Assembly (NCBI RefSeq): GCF_030698125.1
Contig: NZ_JAUYNV010000006.1
Span: 203,186 to 267,185, forward strand
Reading direction: 5' to 3'
Source of the DNA: Methyloversatilis sp.
GTDB lineage: Bacteria; Pseudomonadota; Gammaproteobacteria; Burkholderiales; Rhodocyclaceae
DNA length: 64,000 nt
How positions within the stretch are numbered: the first letter of the stretch is position 1; each line of letters starts with the position of its first letter. Below are positions 32,436 through 42,768 of the stretch, one piece after another. Under the pieces are notes generated by a model that was not told the DNA's origin, did not search any database, and worked only from the letters and a program-made list of their open reading frames with translations. The position numbers and the translations under genes were made by a program.

Positions 32436-34148
32436 TCAACCCGGCTTCGCCGCGGCGAGCGCGACGAACTGCCCGGCGTCCATCGTGAGCACGCGGCCCA
32501 TGCGTTCGAAGGCGCGCGGCCGGTGCGCGATCAGGATGACCGTGCGGCCGGGCGCGTGATCGGTCATCAGCGCGTCGATCACGCGCGCTTCGGTGTCGGC
32601 GTCCAGCGCCGACGTGGCCTCGTCCAGCAGCAGCACGGGCGCATCGCGCAGCACGGCGCGCGCAATGCCGACGCGCTGGCGCTGGCCACCTGACAAGCTG
32701 TGTCCTTTCTCGCCGACCGGACTGTCGAGGCCGTCGGGCAGCAGCGCGATCACGTCTTCGAGTTGCGCGATGCGGCAGGCATTGAGCAGGTCGAGTTCGC
32801 TCACGTCGCGGCCCAGCGTCAGGTTGTCGCGCAGCGACAGGCTGAACAGTTCGGTTTCCTGCGGTACCACGGCGATCTGGTGCAGCAGCGCCTCGTGCCG
32901 GATGTCCGACAGCGGCACCTCGTCGACCGCCAGCCGTCCCGATTCCGGCGGGTAGAGCGCGAGCAGCAGCTTGACCAGCGTGCTCTTGCCGGACCCCGAG
33001 CGTCCGGCGATGCCGACGTGCTCGCCGCGCCGAATCGTGAAATCGAGCGGGCCGAGCACGCGCCGGCCGTCGTGCGCAAAGGTGAGCGCTTCGGCGTGCA
33101 GCACCTGCCAGTCCGTCGGCCAGTCCAGCGTGCCGTGCTGCGCGGTCTGCGGCGCGAACAGCGGCATCATGCGGCCGAGGTTGGAGGTGCGTTCGATCAT
33201 GGTCTGCACGCGGTCGGTCATGTCCATCGACGCTTCGCGCAGCGTGTTGAAGTAGGCGGTGTAGGTGAGCACCAGCCCGACCGACAGTCCGCCTTCCATC
33301 ACGCCCCAGGCCACACCCAGTATGTAGAGCGACCAGGCCAGCGCGGTATGCAGCTGGAACAGCATCCATTTGGTATTGGTCAGCCGCAGCCGGCGGTAGG
33401 CGAAGTCGCGCGCGGCCTGTTCGCGTGCGGCGACCCGCGCCGTCATGTCGGCGCCGGCATTCATCGCCTTCACCGACAGGATGTTGGCGGCGCTCTCGAC
33501 GAAGCTGCCGCTGGCATTTTCCATCGACGCGTTGATCTGGTCCGACAGTTTCGCGATGCGCCGGTAGAAGTACCACTCGATGAAGCCGAGTACGCCGCAG
33601 TAGTACAGGAAGAAGAACACCGTGGCCGGGTGCAGCAGCATGCAGGCGATCAGCGCGCCGAAGAAGGCACCGGATGCCGTGAGCAGCGCATTGACCAGAT
33701 CGCTGGTCCAGTCGCGCACCGCGTCGGCGCCGGTCAGCACGCGCTGTGCCTTGTTGCCGGTGCTTTCCTTCTGATGCCAGCCAAGCGAAAAGCCGAGCAG
33801 GCGCTCGAAGCCCCACACCTTGGCGCGCATGCGGGCATCGATCGACATGCGGCCGATCACCCGCTTGGTGGACAGCCGCACCAGCGCAACCACCGCGTGC
33901 GCCACGCCCAGCGTGGCGATCAGCGTGTACATCGGCGTCAGAGAATCGCCGCGCTGCCAGCCGATCAGGAAGTCGGCGACCTGACCGATCAGGAAGGGCG
34001 GCAGCATCGGGTAGAACTGCACCACGCCGAGCACGCAGATGAACAGCAGATAGCGTCGCCGGTCCGTGTCCAGAAAGAACCGGATGGCGCGCGGGACGTC
34101 GGTCAGGCGGAAGTGCGCGTCGGCGCGCAGGTTGCGGGAGTCGTTCAC
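32436..34148 (-). CDS. ABC exporter (fused permease/ATPase)
   Basis: 570 aa half-transporter. The first ~320 residues have about six membrane helices; residues ~345-565 hold the ATPase with Walker A GRSGSGKST, signature HSLSGGQRQR, Walker B VLLLDEATSALDAD and IAHRPRAFE as switch region. The substrate is unknown; the sequence around the coupling helices is unlike MsbA and closer to generic lipid or peptide exporters. It is the third gene of a run (thioredoxin-like, transglutaminase-like, exporter) with gaps of 25 and 49 bp. Confidence 0.82.
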   Translation of the reverse strand: MNDSRNLRADAHFRLTDVPRAIRFFLDTDRRRYLLFICVLGVVQFYPMLPPFLIGQVADFLIGWQRGDSLTPMYTLIATLGVAHAVVALVRLSTKRVIGRMSIDARMRAKVWGFERLLGFSLGWHQKESTGNKAQRVLTGADAVRDWTSDLVNALLTASGAFFGALIACMLLHPATVFFFLYYCGVLGFIEWYFYRRIAKLSDQINASMENASGSFVESAANILSVKAMNAGADMTARVAAREQAARDFAYRRLRLTNTKWMLFQLHTALAWSLYILGVAWGVMEGGLSVGLVLTYTAYFNTLREASMDMTDRVQTMIERTSNLGRMMPLFAPQTAQHGTLDWPTDWQVLHAEALTFAHDGRRVLGPLDFTIRRGEHVGIAGRSGSGKSTLVKLLLALYPPESGRLAVDEVPLSDIRHEALLHQIAVVPQETELFSLSLRDNLTLGRDVSELDLLNACRIAQLEDVIALLPDGLDSPVGEKGHSLSGGQRQRVGIARAVLRDAPVLLLDEATSALDADTEARVIDALMTDHAPGRTVILIAHRPRAFERMGRVLTMDAGQFVALAAAKPG

Positions 34149-34197
34149 GATGACGGACCGGCGCGCCGGACGGCCGCGCCGGCGGACGCAGTCGGGC

Positions 34198-35295
34198 TCA
34201 GGCGGTCACTTCCTTCGACGTGATGCTGTAGACGAAGCTGGCCGCATCGAGGCTGTCGGCGCGCCCGGCGGATGTTTCCAGCTGCGGATACATCAGGAAC
34301 GGGATGGCCGGCCCGGTCGCTTCCGGCAGCTTCAGGTCGTGCGCCACGTTGTAGGCCAGCCAGTTCATTTCCCACGAACCGAACAGCGCCTTGCGCGCAG
34401 CCACCACGACGTCGTCCTTCAGCGTCAGGCCCGGGCGCTCTTCCAGCACCACCTTGCGCACGTCGGCCGGATCGACCGGCACCCAGCCGAAGCCGGCCAG
34501 CCACACTTCGGCGCGGCAGTGCTGCGCCTTCGTGATGTCGCCCGCCTTGCCCAGGCTCTTGTAGCCGAATTTCGAATCCGCCACGCGCACGCCGTATACG
34601 TCGCGCGCCGGCAGGCCGGCGGCGCGGGCCAGACCGACGAACAGCGCATTCAGGTCGGCGCACTTGCCGCTCAGGTTGCCGCTCTCCAGCATGCTGCGGA
34701 TGTCGCCCAGACCGCAGCCGCGCGTTTTCGGGTTGCGTTCGGTGTTGTCGCAGATCCACTCGTACAGCGCGCGGGCGCGCTCGATGTCGTTGCCCGCACC
34801 CCGGGTGATCTTCAGCGCGGTGTCGCGCACGATGCCGTCGGTCGGCAGCAGTTCGGTGGCCTGCGTGTAGAGTTTGTGCGATTGCGCATCGAGCGGCGCG
34901 ACGGCGCCTGGCCGGCTGAAATCGATTGCGCGATCGCGCGTCGCGAAGCGGTTCACCAGTTCGATCACCGGCGCCTCCTGACCGGCGCGCCACTGCGCCA
35001 CCAGCATCCTGGCGCCATACACGGTGTCTTCCGCGATGCCGGCGCGCGCGGCGTTGCCCTGCCAGTCGCTGGCCAGCGGTTTGATCCAGTCCGGGTTGTC
35101 GATCGACGGCAACGGAATCCATGCCGTGGCCACCTCGCCGCGCGTGACCGGCGTGACGACGGTGGTCACCTCGAAGGTGCGCCAGCCGGCGTCCGGCGAC
35201 GGATTGAAGGCGGGCTGCGCGGCAGAGCCGGCCAGCGGCAGCATGCCGGACAGGCCGGCCAGTGCGGAAGACTGGATGAAACGACGACGATCCAT
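34198..35295 (-). CDS. Tat-exported transglutaminase-like protein
   Basis: 365 aa. The N-terminus MDRRRFIQSSALAGLSG is a twin-arginine-type signal. The transglutaminase-like core has the catalytic Cys in LSGKCADLNALFVGLARAAGLPAR (about residue 211), a His in AQHCRAEVWL and an Asp in GWVPVDPAD, so the Cys-His-Asp triad is intact. Such bacterial proteins are mostly cysteine peptidases or amidases; the substrate is unknown. The Tat signal implies folding before export to the periplasm. It sits between a TlpA-like thioredoxin and an ABC exporter. Confidence 0.83.
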   Translation of the reverse strand: MDRRRFIQSSALAGLSGMLPLAGSAAQPAFNPSPDAGWRTFEVTTVVTPVTRGEVATAWIPLPSIDNPDWIKPLASDWQGNAARAGIAEDTVYGARMLVAQWRAGQEAPVIELVNRFATRDRAIDFSRPGAVAPLDAQSHKLYTQATELLPTDGIVRDTALKITRGAGNDIERARALYEWICDNTERNPKTRGCGLGDIRSMLESGNLSGKCADLNALFVGLARAAGLPARDVYGVRVADSKFGYKSLGKAGDITKAQHCRAEVWLAGFGWVPVDPADVRKVVLEERPGLTLKDDVVVAARKALFGSWEMNWLAYNVAHDLKLPEATGPAIPFLMYPQLETSAGRADSLDAASFVYSITSKEVTA

Positions 35296-35320
35296 GATGA
35301 CACTCCGATTGATTCAACAG

Positions 35321-35845
35321 CTATTTCAACAGACGCCGCAGCCGTTCCAGCACCGCGTCGTCCTCCCATTCGATCACGCCCTGCGCGCGCGCCACGATGC
35401 GATGCTGCCGGTCCAGGATCACCGTACAGGGCAGCAGACGCGCACCCCACAGCCGGCTCAGCCGCTGGTCGCGGTCGTGCAGCACCGGCAGCGCAAGGCG
35501 GGCGCGCTGCATGAACAGCGCGGCATCGGCTTCGCGGTCGGCCACCGCCACGGTCAGCACGACCAGTCCGGTGCCCGCCAGCTTCGTCGGCAGGCGCGCC
35601 AGCGCCGGCATTTCGTCGCGGCAGGGCTCGCACCACGAGGCCCAGAAATTGATCACCAGCGGCTGACCGGCATGGCGGGCAAGCTGCTGCGCCAGCCGCA
35701 CATCGTCGCCCACCGGGGCCGCCGTCGGTGTTTCGGTCACCAATCCGGCAACCGACCCGGCGGCTGACGCCGTGCCGCACAGGGCAAGCCAGAGCAGAAA
35801 GGGTGGCAGCGCGCCCATTGCGGCGCCGCGAAGTGTCGCCCACAT
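35321..35845 (-). CDS. TlpA-family thioredoxin-like protein
   Basis: 174 aa from the chosen start. The N-terminus MWATLRGAAMGALPPFLLWLAL ending near TASA is a signal peptide or membrane anchor. The thioredoxin fold has WASWCEPCRDEMPALARLP, with the CxxC active site, and a cis-Pro position LLPCTVIL. The extra Cys next to the cis-Pro is unusual. A longer frame to 35905 adds 20 residues before the signal peptide and is less likely. It would reduce periplasmic disulfides, and the 25-bp gap to the transglutaminase-like gene suggests that Cys enzyme as a client (inference). Confidence 0.82.
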   Translation of the reverse strand: MWATLRGAAMGALPPFLLWLALCGTASAAGSVAGLVTETPTAAPVGDDVRLAQQLARHAGQPLVINFWASWCEPCRDEMPALARLPTKLAGTGLVVLTVAVADREADAALFMQRARLALPVLHDRDQRLSRLWGARLLPCTVILDRQHRIVARAQGVIEWEDDAVLERLRRLLK

Positions 35846-35971
35846 CGAAGTTTTCGTCTTCCCTTTTGTTCGATTGCCGGTTTGTGTTGCGCCGACGGAC
35901 ATCAAGCGGCTGTCATGGTTGCGTCACCGCACCGTCATGTTGCTGCATTGGCCGGTCGCGACACTGCGCGG

Positions 35972-37204
35972 ATGCGACCGGATGACACCGACGACGAACT
36001 CGCCTTCACCGTGGAACGACTGCACGCGGCAGACGAACCGCTGCGCATCGCCGTGGTGACGGAAACCTATCCACCGGAAATCAACGGCGTCGCCATGAGC
36101 CTCAAGCGCATGCTCGACGGTCTGCTGGCGCGCGGTCACCGCATCCAGCTGATCCGGCCGCGCCAGCACGCGGACGATACCGCGATGCAGTCGGGCGCGC
36201 TGCACGAAGTGCTGGCGCGCGGCATGCCCATTCCGCGCTACGGAACGCTGCGCGTCGGCCTGCCCGCCAAGCAGAAGCTGGCCCGGTTGTGGGCGGTCGA
36301 ACGGCCGGACCTGGTGCATCTGGTCACCGAAGGTCCGCTCGGCTGGTCAGCCATGGCGGGCGCACGCAAGCTGAAGCTGCCGGTGACCAGCGATTTCCGC
36401 ACCAATTTCGACGCCTACAGCGCGCACTACGGCATCCGCTGGCTCAAGCGCCCGATCTCCGCCTACCTGCGCCGCTTCCATAACATGGGTCACGAAACCT
36501 TCGTGCCGACTCGTGCCATGCAGGCGCAACTGATCGATTGCGGCTACCGCAACGTCGAGGTGGTGGCGCGCGGCGTCGATACGCGGCTGTTTTCGCCGCA
36601 GCGGCGCAGCGCGGCGCTGCGCACCGCCTGGGGCGTCGGCGAGCGCGACCCGGTGGTGGCATTTGTCAGCCGGCTGGCGCCGGAAAAGAACCTCGACCTC
36701 GTGGCGCGCGCCTTCGAAGCGCTGCGTGCGCAACGGCCGCGGGCCCGCATGCTGTGGGTGGGCGATGGCCCGGCGCGTGAAACGCTGGCGCGGCAGTATC
36801 CGCATCACCTGTTTGCCGGCATGCGCACCGGCGACGATCTGGCCACCCATTACGCCAGCGCCGACCTGTTCCTGTTCGGCAGCCTGACCGAAACCTTCGG
36901 CAATGTGCTGACCGAGGCGCTGGCCAGCGGACTGCCGGTGGTGAGCTATGCGCAGGCGGCCGCGGCTGAACTGGTGGTGCCGGAGCACAACGGGCTGCTG
37001 GCCGCGCCGGGCGACGAAAACACCTTCATCGCGCAGGCAGTGCGCGCAGGGCTCGATGACGATCTGCGCGCCGGCATGGCGGTGCACGCGCGTGCCAGCG
37101 TCGAACAGCTGGGCTGGGACAGCGTGGTGGACGCCTTTGCCGGCCGCCTGCGCGCCACGGTGCGCAATGCGGAGGCACTGCGCAGCGCGCGTTCGCGCGG
37201 CTGA
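35972..37204 (+). CDS. GT4-family glycosyltransferase
   Basis: 410 aa, GT-B fold. N-terminal TETYPPEINGVAMSLKRMLDGL is the signature of the MgtA/SqdX-like GT4 group, and the C-terminal nucleotide-sugar site contains SLTETFGNVLTEALASGLPVV (E-x7-E). No membrane helices. Likely a lipid or polysaccharide glycosyltransferase acting at the inner membrane face; donor and acceptor are unknown. The start at 35972 is chosen from the conserved N-terminus at RIAVVTETYPP; a longer frame to 35882 overlaps the divergent thioredoxin gene region. Confidence 0.83.
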   Translation: MRPDDTDDELAFTVERLHAADEPLRIAVVTETYPPEINGVAMSLKRMLDGLLARGHRIQLIRPRQHADDTAMQSGALHEVLARGMPIPRYGTLRVGLPAKQKLARLWAVERPDLVHLVTEGPLGWSAMAGARKLKLPVTSDFRTNFDAYSAHYGIRWLKRPISAYLRRFHNMGHETFVPTRAMQAQLIDCGYRNVEVVARGVDTRLFSPQRRSAALRTAWGVGERDPVVAFVSRLAPEKNLDLVARAFEALRAQRPRARMLWVGDGPARETLARQYPHHLFAGMRTGDDLATHYASADLFLFGSLTETFGNVLTEALASGLPVVSYAQAAAAELVVPEHNGLLAAPGDENTFIAQAVRAGLDDDLRAGMAVHARASVEQLGWDSVVDAFAGRLRATVRNAEALRSARSRG

Positions 37205-37255
37205 AACGGCGGCGGAAGCCCGTATACTCGCGCTTTTCGCCACCGGTCTGCCTTC

Positions 37256-38194
37256 ATGTCCGTCCTCATCTGCGGCTCCATCGCCTACGACACGATCATG
37301 GTGTTCCCCGATCGTTTCAAGCAGCACATCCTGCCCGACCAGATACACATCCTGAACGTGGCCTTCCTGGTGCCCGACATGCGGCGCGAATTCGGTGGCT
37401 GTGCCGGCAACATCGCCTACAACCTGAAGCTGCTGGGCGGCGAGCCGCTGATCATGGCCACGGTCGGCCACGACGCCGGCCCCTACATGGACCGCCTCGC
37501 GTCGCTCGCCATCCCGGCGACCCATGTGCGACGCGTCGACACCGCCTTCACCGCCCAGGCCTTCATCACGACCGATCTCGACGACAACCAGATCACCGCC
37601 TTCCACCCGGGCGCGATGAATGTGTCGCACGAAAACAGCGTGTCCGATGCCGCGGGCGTCAAACTGGGCATCATCGCGCCCGATGGCCGTGACGGCATGA
37701 TTTCGCACGCGCGCCAGTTTGCCGACGCCGGCATCCCGTTCGTGTTCGATCCGGGTCAGGGCCTGCCGATGTTCGGCGGCGACGATCTGCTGAATTTCCT
37801 GGATCTTGCGCGCTGGTGCACGGTCAATGACTATGAAGCCCGCCTGTTGTGCGAGCGCACCGGTCTGACCGAAATGCAGATCGCGGAGCGGGTCGAGGCG
37901 CTCATCGTGACGCGCGGCGCCGAAGGCTCGCGCGTCTACACCGGTGGCTCGGTGACCGAAGTGGCCTGCGTGCCGGCCGACGCGCTGACCGACCCGACCG
38001 GTTGCGGCGACGCCTACCGCGGCGGCCTGCTGTACGGCCTGTCGCGCGGCGCTGACATCATCGCCTCGGCGCGTCTGGCGTCGGTCATGGGATCGATCAA
38101 GATCGCCAGCCGGGGCGGGCAGAACCACCTGCCGACGCGAGACGACGTCGCCGCCCGTCATCGCGCCGCCTTCGGCACTGCGCTGGCCTTCTGA
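37256..38194 (+). CDS. PfkB-family carbohydrate/adenosine kinase
   Basis: 312 aa. PfkB signature 1 lies around REFGGCAGNIAYNLKLLGG (residues ~44-62), and signature 2 is DPTGCGDAYRGGLLYGL, with the catalytic Asp in GCGDA (GAGD variant). The lid and NVAFLVPDMRREFGG region resembles bacterial adenosine-kinase-like members. It phosphorylates a sugar or nucleoside with ATP; the substrate is not certain. It lies 51 bp after the GT4 gene on the same strand. Confidence 0.85.
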   Translation: MSVLICGSIAYDTIMVFPDRFKQHILPDQIHILNVAFLVPDMRREFGGCAGNIAYNLKLLGGEPLIMATVGHDAGPYMDRLASLAIPATHVRRVDTAFTAQAFITTDLDDNQITAFHPGAMNVSHENSVSDAAGVKLGIIAPDGRDGMISHARQFADAGIPFVFDPGQGLPMFGGDDLLNFLDLARWCTVNDYEARLLCERTGLTEMQIAERVEALIVTRGAEGSRVYTGGSVTEVACVPADALTDPTGCGDAYRGGLLYGLSRGADIIASARLASVMGSIKIASRGGQNHLPTRDDVAARHRAAFGTALAF

Positions 38195-38281
38195 GGGCCA
38201 GGGCGACGGTTGGGGAGCCGAAACATGCGCTCACCATTGGCCGGCTGACGCACCGTGCGGCGCGCGGTAAAAGGTGAACAT

Positions 38282-38299
38282 GGCCGCGATGTCGCGGCC
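38282..38299 (+). promoter_or_regulatory. Perfect inverted repeat upstream of lipoprotein gene
   Basis: GGCCGCGA at 38282-38289 and TCGCGGCC at 38292-38299 with a 2-bp centre, immediately before the ribosome-binding site of the gene at 38317. It could be an operator or a hairpin that masks translation initiation. Confidence 0.4.
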
Positions 38300-38316
38300 G
38301 AATACGGAGAAGCATC

Positions 38317-38760
38317 ATGAATCGCATCGCATTGCCCGCCCTGTTGCTGGCCGGCATCGTTCTCGCAGGTTGTCAGTCCAGCCTGTCGGGAGACACCTAT
38401 TCGCGCGAACAGGCGCGGCGCGAAATGTCGGTCCGCCAGGGAACGGTCGAAAGCGTCCGCGCGATCACGATTGAGGGCACGAAATCGAACATCGGTACCG
38501 CTGCGGGCGCAGCAGTGGGCGGTCTGGCCGGCGGTCAGGGCTCCACGGCGGGTGCCATCGCCGGCGCCGTGGTGGGCGGTGTGGCCGGCGCCTTCATCGA
38601 GGAAGGTGCGACCCGCCGCAAGGGGCAGGAAATCACGATACGGCTCGACACCGGCAATGTGATTGCGGTGGTGCAGGAGGGCGACGAGAAGTTCGCGATC
38701 GGCGAGCGCGTCCGCCTGGTCGGCGCCAGCGGCAACACCCGGGTGACGCGCGCGCAATGA
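38317..38760 (+). CDS. Glycine-zipper 2TM outer-membrane lipoprotein (SlyB-like)
   Basis: 147 aa. A lipobox LLAGIVLAGC gives a lipidated Cys at residue 19. A glycine zipper follows (GTAAGAAVGGLAGGQ and AGAIAGAVVGGVAGAF, about residues 60-90), then a beta-rich tail with EITIRLDTGNVIAVVQ and GERVRLVG. This is the Rickettsia 17-kDa surface antigen/SlyB arrangement, an envelope-stability lipoprotein of the outer membrane. The stop overlaps the next gene (ATGA). Confidence 0.88.
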   Translation: MNRIALPALLLAGIVLAGCQSSLSGDTYSREQARREMSVRQGTVESVRAITIEGTKSNIGTAAGAAVGGLAGGQGSTAGAIAGAVVGGVAGAFIEEGATRRKGQEITIRLDTGNVIAVVQEGDEKFAIGERVRLVGASGNTRVTRAQ

Positions 38761-39131
38761 GCGTGTGCCCGTGCGGCAGCGGTCGCCTCGCGGCCGACTG
38801 CTGCGCACGGCATCACGCCGGCGAACCGGCTGCTACGCCCGAAGCATTGATGCGCTCGCGCTACAGCGCCTACGTGCTCGGTCTGACCGACTACCTTCTC
38901 GCCACCTGGCACCCGACGACACGTCCGGCCATCCTGACGCTCGACGAGGTTGGGTTGAAGTGGCTGGGGCTGGATGTGCGTCGCTGCGCGATGCAGGACG
39001 CCGATCGCGGCACGGTCGAATTCGTCGCCCGCAGCAAGCTGGGCGGACGCGCGCACCGGCTGCATGAAACGAGCCGCTTCGTGCGCGAGAACGGTCGCTG
39101 GTTCTACCTGGACGGCGACTTCGCGGCCTGA
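38757..39131 (+). CDS. YchJ family metal-binding protein
   Basis: 124 aa. It begins MSVCPCGSGRLAADCC, a SEC-C-like zinc knuckle (CxC...CC), followed by the YchJ domain RSRYSAYVLGLTDYLLATWHP and a C-terminal RFVRENGRWFYLDGDF. UPF0225 proteins have unknown function, with an NTF2-like fold after the zinc motif. The start overlaps the stop of the lipoprotein gene by ATGA, so it is translationally coupled to it. Confidence 0.88.
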   Translation: MSVCPCGSGRLAADCCARHHAGEPAATPEALMRSRYSAYVLGLTDYLLATWHPTTRPAILTLDEVGLKWLGLDVRRCAMQDADRGTVEFVARSKLGGRAHRLHETSRFVRENGRWFYLDGDFAA

Positions 39132-39179
39132 TTGATCCCTCGGAATCGACCCACCGAAGACGCCTCCGCCCGCGGATGC

Positions 39180-39386
39180 TCAGTAGTCGTCGGCGCCAGC
39201 GCTTTCCTCTTCTTCGTCCTCGTCGTAGCCATCGACCGCCTCTTCCGCCACGCGGGCTTCAAGGAAGGCCTTGAAATCATCCGGGTCGGTGAATTCGTCG
39301 ATGAACTCGGCAAGGATGCCGACGACGGTATCCGGATCCCATTCGCACTCGTCGGCGGCGTCGTGAATCAGCTTTTCGGCACTCAT
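39180..39386 (-). CDS. Small acidic hypothetical protein
   Basis: 68 aa, strongly acidic: DTVVGILAEFIDEFTDPDDFKAFLEARVAEEA followed by a DEDEEEES tail ending AGADDY. The middle looks like two amphipathic helices. A GGAGAAAG ribosome-binding site stands before the ATG at 39386. No known family is recognised. It is convergent with ychJ. Confidence 0.65.
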   Translation of the reverse strand: MSAEKLIHDAADECEWDPDTVVGILAEFIDEFTDPDDFKAFLEARVAEEAVDGYDEDEEEESAGADDY

Positions 39387-39501
39387 TGCTTTCTCCCGAA
39401 GGACTGGAAAGATGCGCAGGGCGCAGTGCCGGAAAGCCTAGCACAGGCCGATCCGCGCTTCATCGTGCAGCGCGTCGAACATGTTGTGAAGCGCGACCAC
39501 G

Positions 39502-40245
39502 TCAAACGCCCGGAGCCTTGCCGACGGTGTCTGCGTTCTGCCCGAACAGCAGCTTGCTGGAAAGCTCGTCGACCACCGGTTTGTCGCTGATCTGCACACC
39601 CCGCAGGTACGCCCGCACGGTGGCCGCACGGTCGCGGATGCTTTCGTGCCAACGCTTCAGATGCGGAAAGTCGTCCAGATTCATCTGCTGGCGCTTGTGC
39701 GGCACGGTCCATGGGTAGCTCGCCATATCGGCGATGCCGTACTGCCCGCCGGCGATGAAGTCGCGATCGGCCAGGTGCTTGTTCAGCACACCGTACAGGC
39801 GCGAGGTTTCGTCGACGTAGCGGCGTATCGCGTAGGCGATCGGTTCCGGCGCGTACTGCACGAAATGGTGGTTCTGGCCGGCCATCGGGCCGAGCCCGCC
39901 GACTTGCCAGAACAGCCACTCCAGCGTCTGCACCCGCTGGCGCAGCCCGCCCGGCATGAACTGACCGGTCTTCTCGGCCAGATAGAGCAGGATGGCGCCG
40001 GACTCGAACACCGACAGCGGTGCGCCGCCATCCGCCGGCGCATGGTCGACGATGGCCGGCATGCGGTTGTTCGGCGAAATGGCGAGAAATTCCGGCCGGA
40101 ATTGTTCCCCGGCGCCGATGTTCACCGGCACGATGCGGTGTTCGATGCCGGATTCTTCGAGAAACATCAACACCTTGTAGCCGTTGGGTGTGGGCCAGAA
40201 ATGAAGGTCGATCACGATGTGCTGCCCCGCTGTGGTCACGTCCAT
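39502..40245 (-). CDS. Glutathione S-transferase family protein (YfcG/YghU-like)
   Basis: 247 aa. The thioredoxin-like N-terminal domain has FWPTPNGYKVLMFLEESG, the TPNG active-site form of Nu-class GSTs (YfcG/YghU), in which Thr/Asn replace the catalytic Tyr/Ser. The cis-Pro region NNRMPAIVDH and the ES motif in SVFESGAILLYLAEK bind glutathione. A helical C-terminal domain follows. Nu-class enzymes reduce disulfide bonds and organic peroxides in the cytosol. It diverges from the metallo-beta-lactamase-fold gene. Confidence 0.87.
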   Translation of the reverse strand: MDVTTAGQHIVIDLHFWPTPNGYKVLMFLEESGIEHRIVPVNIGAGEQFRPEFLAISPNNRMPAIVDHAPADGGAPLSVFESGAILLYLAEKTGQFMPGGLRQRVQTLEWLFWQVGGLGPMAGQNHHFVQYAPEPIAYAIRRYVDETSRLYGVLNKHLADRDFIAGGQYGIADMASYPWTVPHKRQQMNLDDFPHLKRWHESIRDRAATVRAYLRGVQISDKPVVDELSSKLLFGQNADTVGKAPGV

Positions 40246-40359
40246 CGACCGTAACCGCTGCCCGCAACGCGCGCCAGTTGCATCTCGCCCTGCGTGTGGC
40301 GAATGCCTCGCGCACCCACCACGTACAATGCGCGGTTACTGCCTCTTACCGCACGCCGC

Positions 40360-40998
40360 ATGCTCCGTCACGCCATCATTCCGGTCACCCCGTTCGAACA
40401 GAACTGCACCCTGCTGTGGTGCGACGAAACCATGAAGGGCGCCGTGGTGGATCCGGGCGGCAATCTCGAACGGGTGCTGGCCGAAGTCAAACGGCAGGGT
40501 GTCACGCTGGAAAAGATACTGATCACGCACGGCCATCTCGATCACGCCGGCGCCACGCTGGATCTGGCCGAACAACTCGACCTGCCGATCGAAGGCCCGC
40601 ACCCGGACGACAAGTTCTGGATCGACGGCTTTGCCGTGCAGTCGCAGATGTTCGGCTTTCCGCCGTGCCGGCCCTTCGTGCCGACGCGCTGGCTGGCCGA
40701 CGGCGACACCGTCACGGTCGGCAACGTGACGCTCGACGTCGTGCATTGCCCGGGCCACACGCCGGGTCATGTGGTGTTCGTCGACCGCGTCGGCCGGCTG
40801 GCCCAGGTCGGCGACGTGCTGTTCGCCGGGTCGATCGGCCGCACCGACTTTCCGCGCGGCAACCACGCCGACCTGATCCGCTCGATCCGCGAAAAACTGT
40901 TTCCGCTGGGCGACGATATCCGCTTCATTCCGGGCCACGGCCCGATGTCGACGTTCGGCGAAGAACGCCAATACAACCCACACGTTGGACAACGCTGA
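40360..40998 (+). CDS. MBL-fold hydrolase (YcbL/glyoxalase II-like)
   Basis: 212 aa. The zinc-binding motif THGHLDHAG (HxHxDH) is at about residues 53-61, with further ligands in HCPGHTPGH, the Asp in GDVLFAGSIGRTD and a final His in IPGHGP. This is the short YcbL form without the C-terminal glyoxalase II domain. It hydrolyses a thioester such as S-lactoylglutathione (known for relatives). The start MLRHAIIPVTPFEQN fits the family. The rsuA gene follows 1 bp later. Confidence 0.9.
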   Translation: MLRHAIIPVTPFEQNCTLLWCDETMKGAVVDPGGNLERVLAEVKRQGVTLEKILITHGHLDHAGATLDLAEQLDLPIEGPHPDDKFWIDGFAVQSQMFGFPPCRPFVPTRWLADGDTVTVGNVTLDVVHCPGHTPGHVVFVDRVGRLAQVGDVLFAGSIGRTDFPRGNHADLIRSIREKLFPLGDDIRFIPGHGPMSTFGEERQYNPHVGQR

Positions 40999-40999
40999 C

Positions 41000-41689
41000 A
41001 TGCAGCTCGAACGCATCCTGCAGAGCCAGGGTTTCGGTACCCGCCGCGAATGTCGCGCCCTGGTGCGCCTCGAACGCGTCACCGTGCGCGGCGAAATGGT
41101 CGACGACCCGTTCGTCGACGTGGACACGGCTGACCTTGACTACACCGTCGACGGCGAAGCCTGGCGCTATCACTCGCCATCATACGTGATGCTGCACAAG
41201 CCAGCCGGCCACGAATGTTCGCAGAAGCCCAAGCACCATCCGGCGGTGTTTTCGCTGTTGCCGTCGCCGCTGGTGGTGCGCGCAATCCAGTGCGTCGGCC
41301 GGCTCGACGAAGACACCACCGGCCTGCTGCTGCTGACCGACGACGGCCAGCTGATCCACACGCTCACGTCACCGAAGCACGGCGTGCTCAAGCGCTATGT
41401 CGCCACCGTGAAGCATGCGGTGGATGATGCAATGCTCAAGGCGCTGGGCAGCGGCGTGGCGCTGAACGACGCACCCGACGTGTCGGTCGCTGCGCATGCG
41501 GTCGAGCGGCTGGACGAGCACCGGATCGCCATTACCATCGGTGAGGGCAAGTACCACCAGGTCAAGCGCATGGTGGCCGCTGCCGGCAACCGGGTCGAGG
41601 CGCTGCATCGCGTGGCTGTCGGCCGGCTCGAACTGCCGGCCGATCTGGCGCCTGGCGAGTGGCGCTGGTTCGATCCGGCAGAGGTGTGA
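41000..41689 (+). CDS. rsuA: rRNA pseudouridine synthase, RsuA type
   Basis: 229 aa. An N-terminal S4 RNA-binding domain ([21 protein letters not shown]) is followed by the catalytic domain with [18 protein letters not shown] (catalytic Asp in GRLDxxTxG), KRYVATVK and [15 protein letters not shown]. RsuA makes pseudouridine 516 in 16S rRNA; RluB/E/F homologues share these motifs, and the short length favours RsuA. The ATG at 41000 begins 1 bp after the MBL stop and 4 bp separate its stop from ruvB, so the three form an operon. Confidence 0.83.
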   Translation: MQLERILQSQGFGTRRECRALVRLERVTVRGEMVDDPFVDVDTADLDYTVDGEAWRYHSPSYVMLHKPAGHECSQKPKHHPAVFSLLPSPLVVRAIQCVGRLDEDTTGLLLLTDDGQLIHTLTSPKHGVLKRYVATVKHAVDDAMLKALGSGVALNDAPDVSVAAHAVERLDEHRIAITIGEGKYHQVKRMVAAAGNRVEALHRVAVGRLELPADLAPGEWRWFDPAEV

Positions 41690-41693
41690 CGCC

Positions 41694-42764
<1,071 letters not shown>

Positions 42765-42768
42765 GTGC

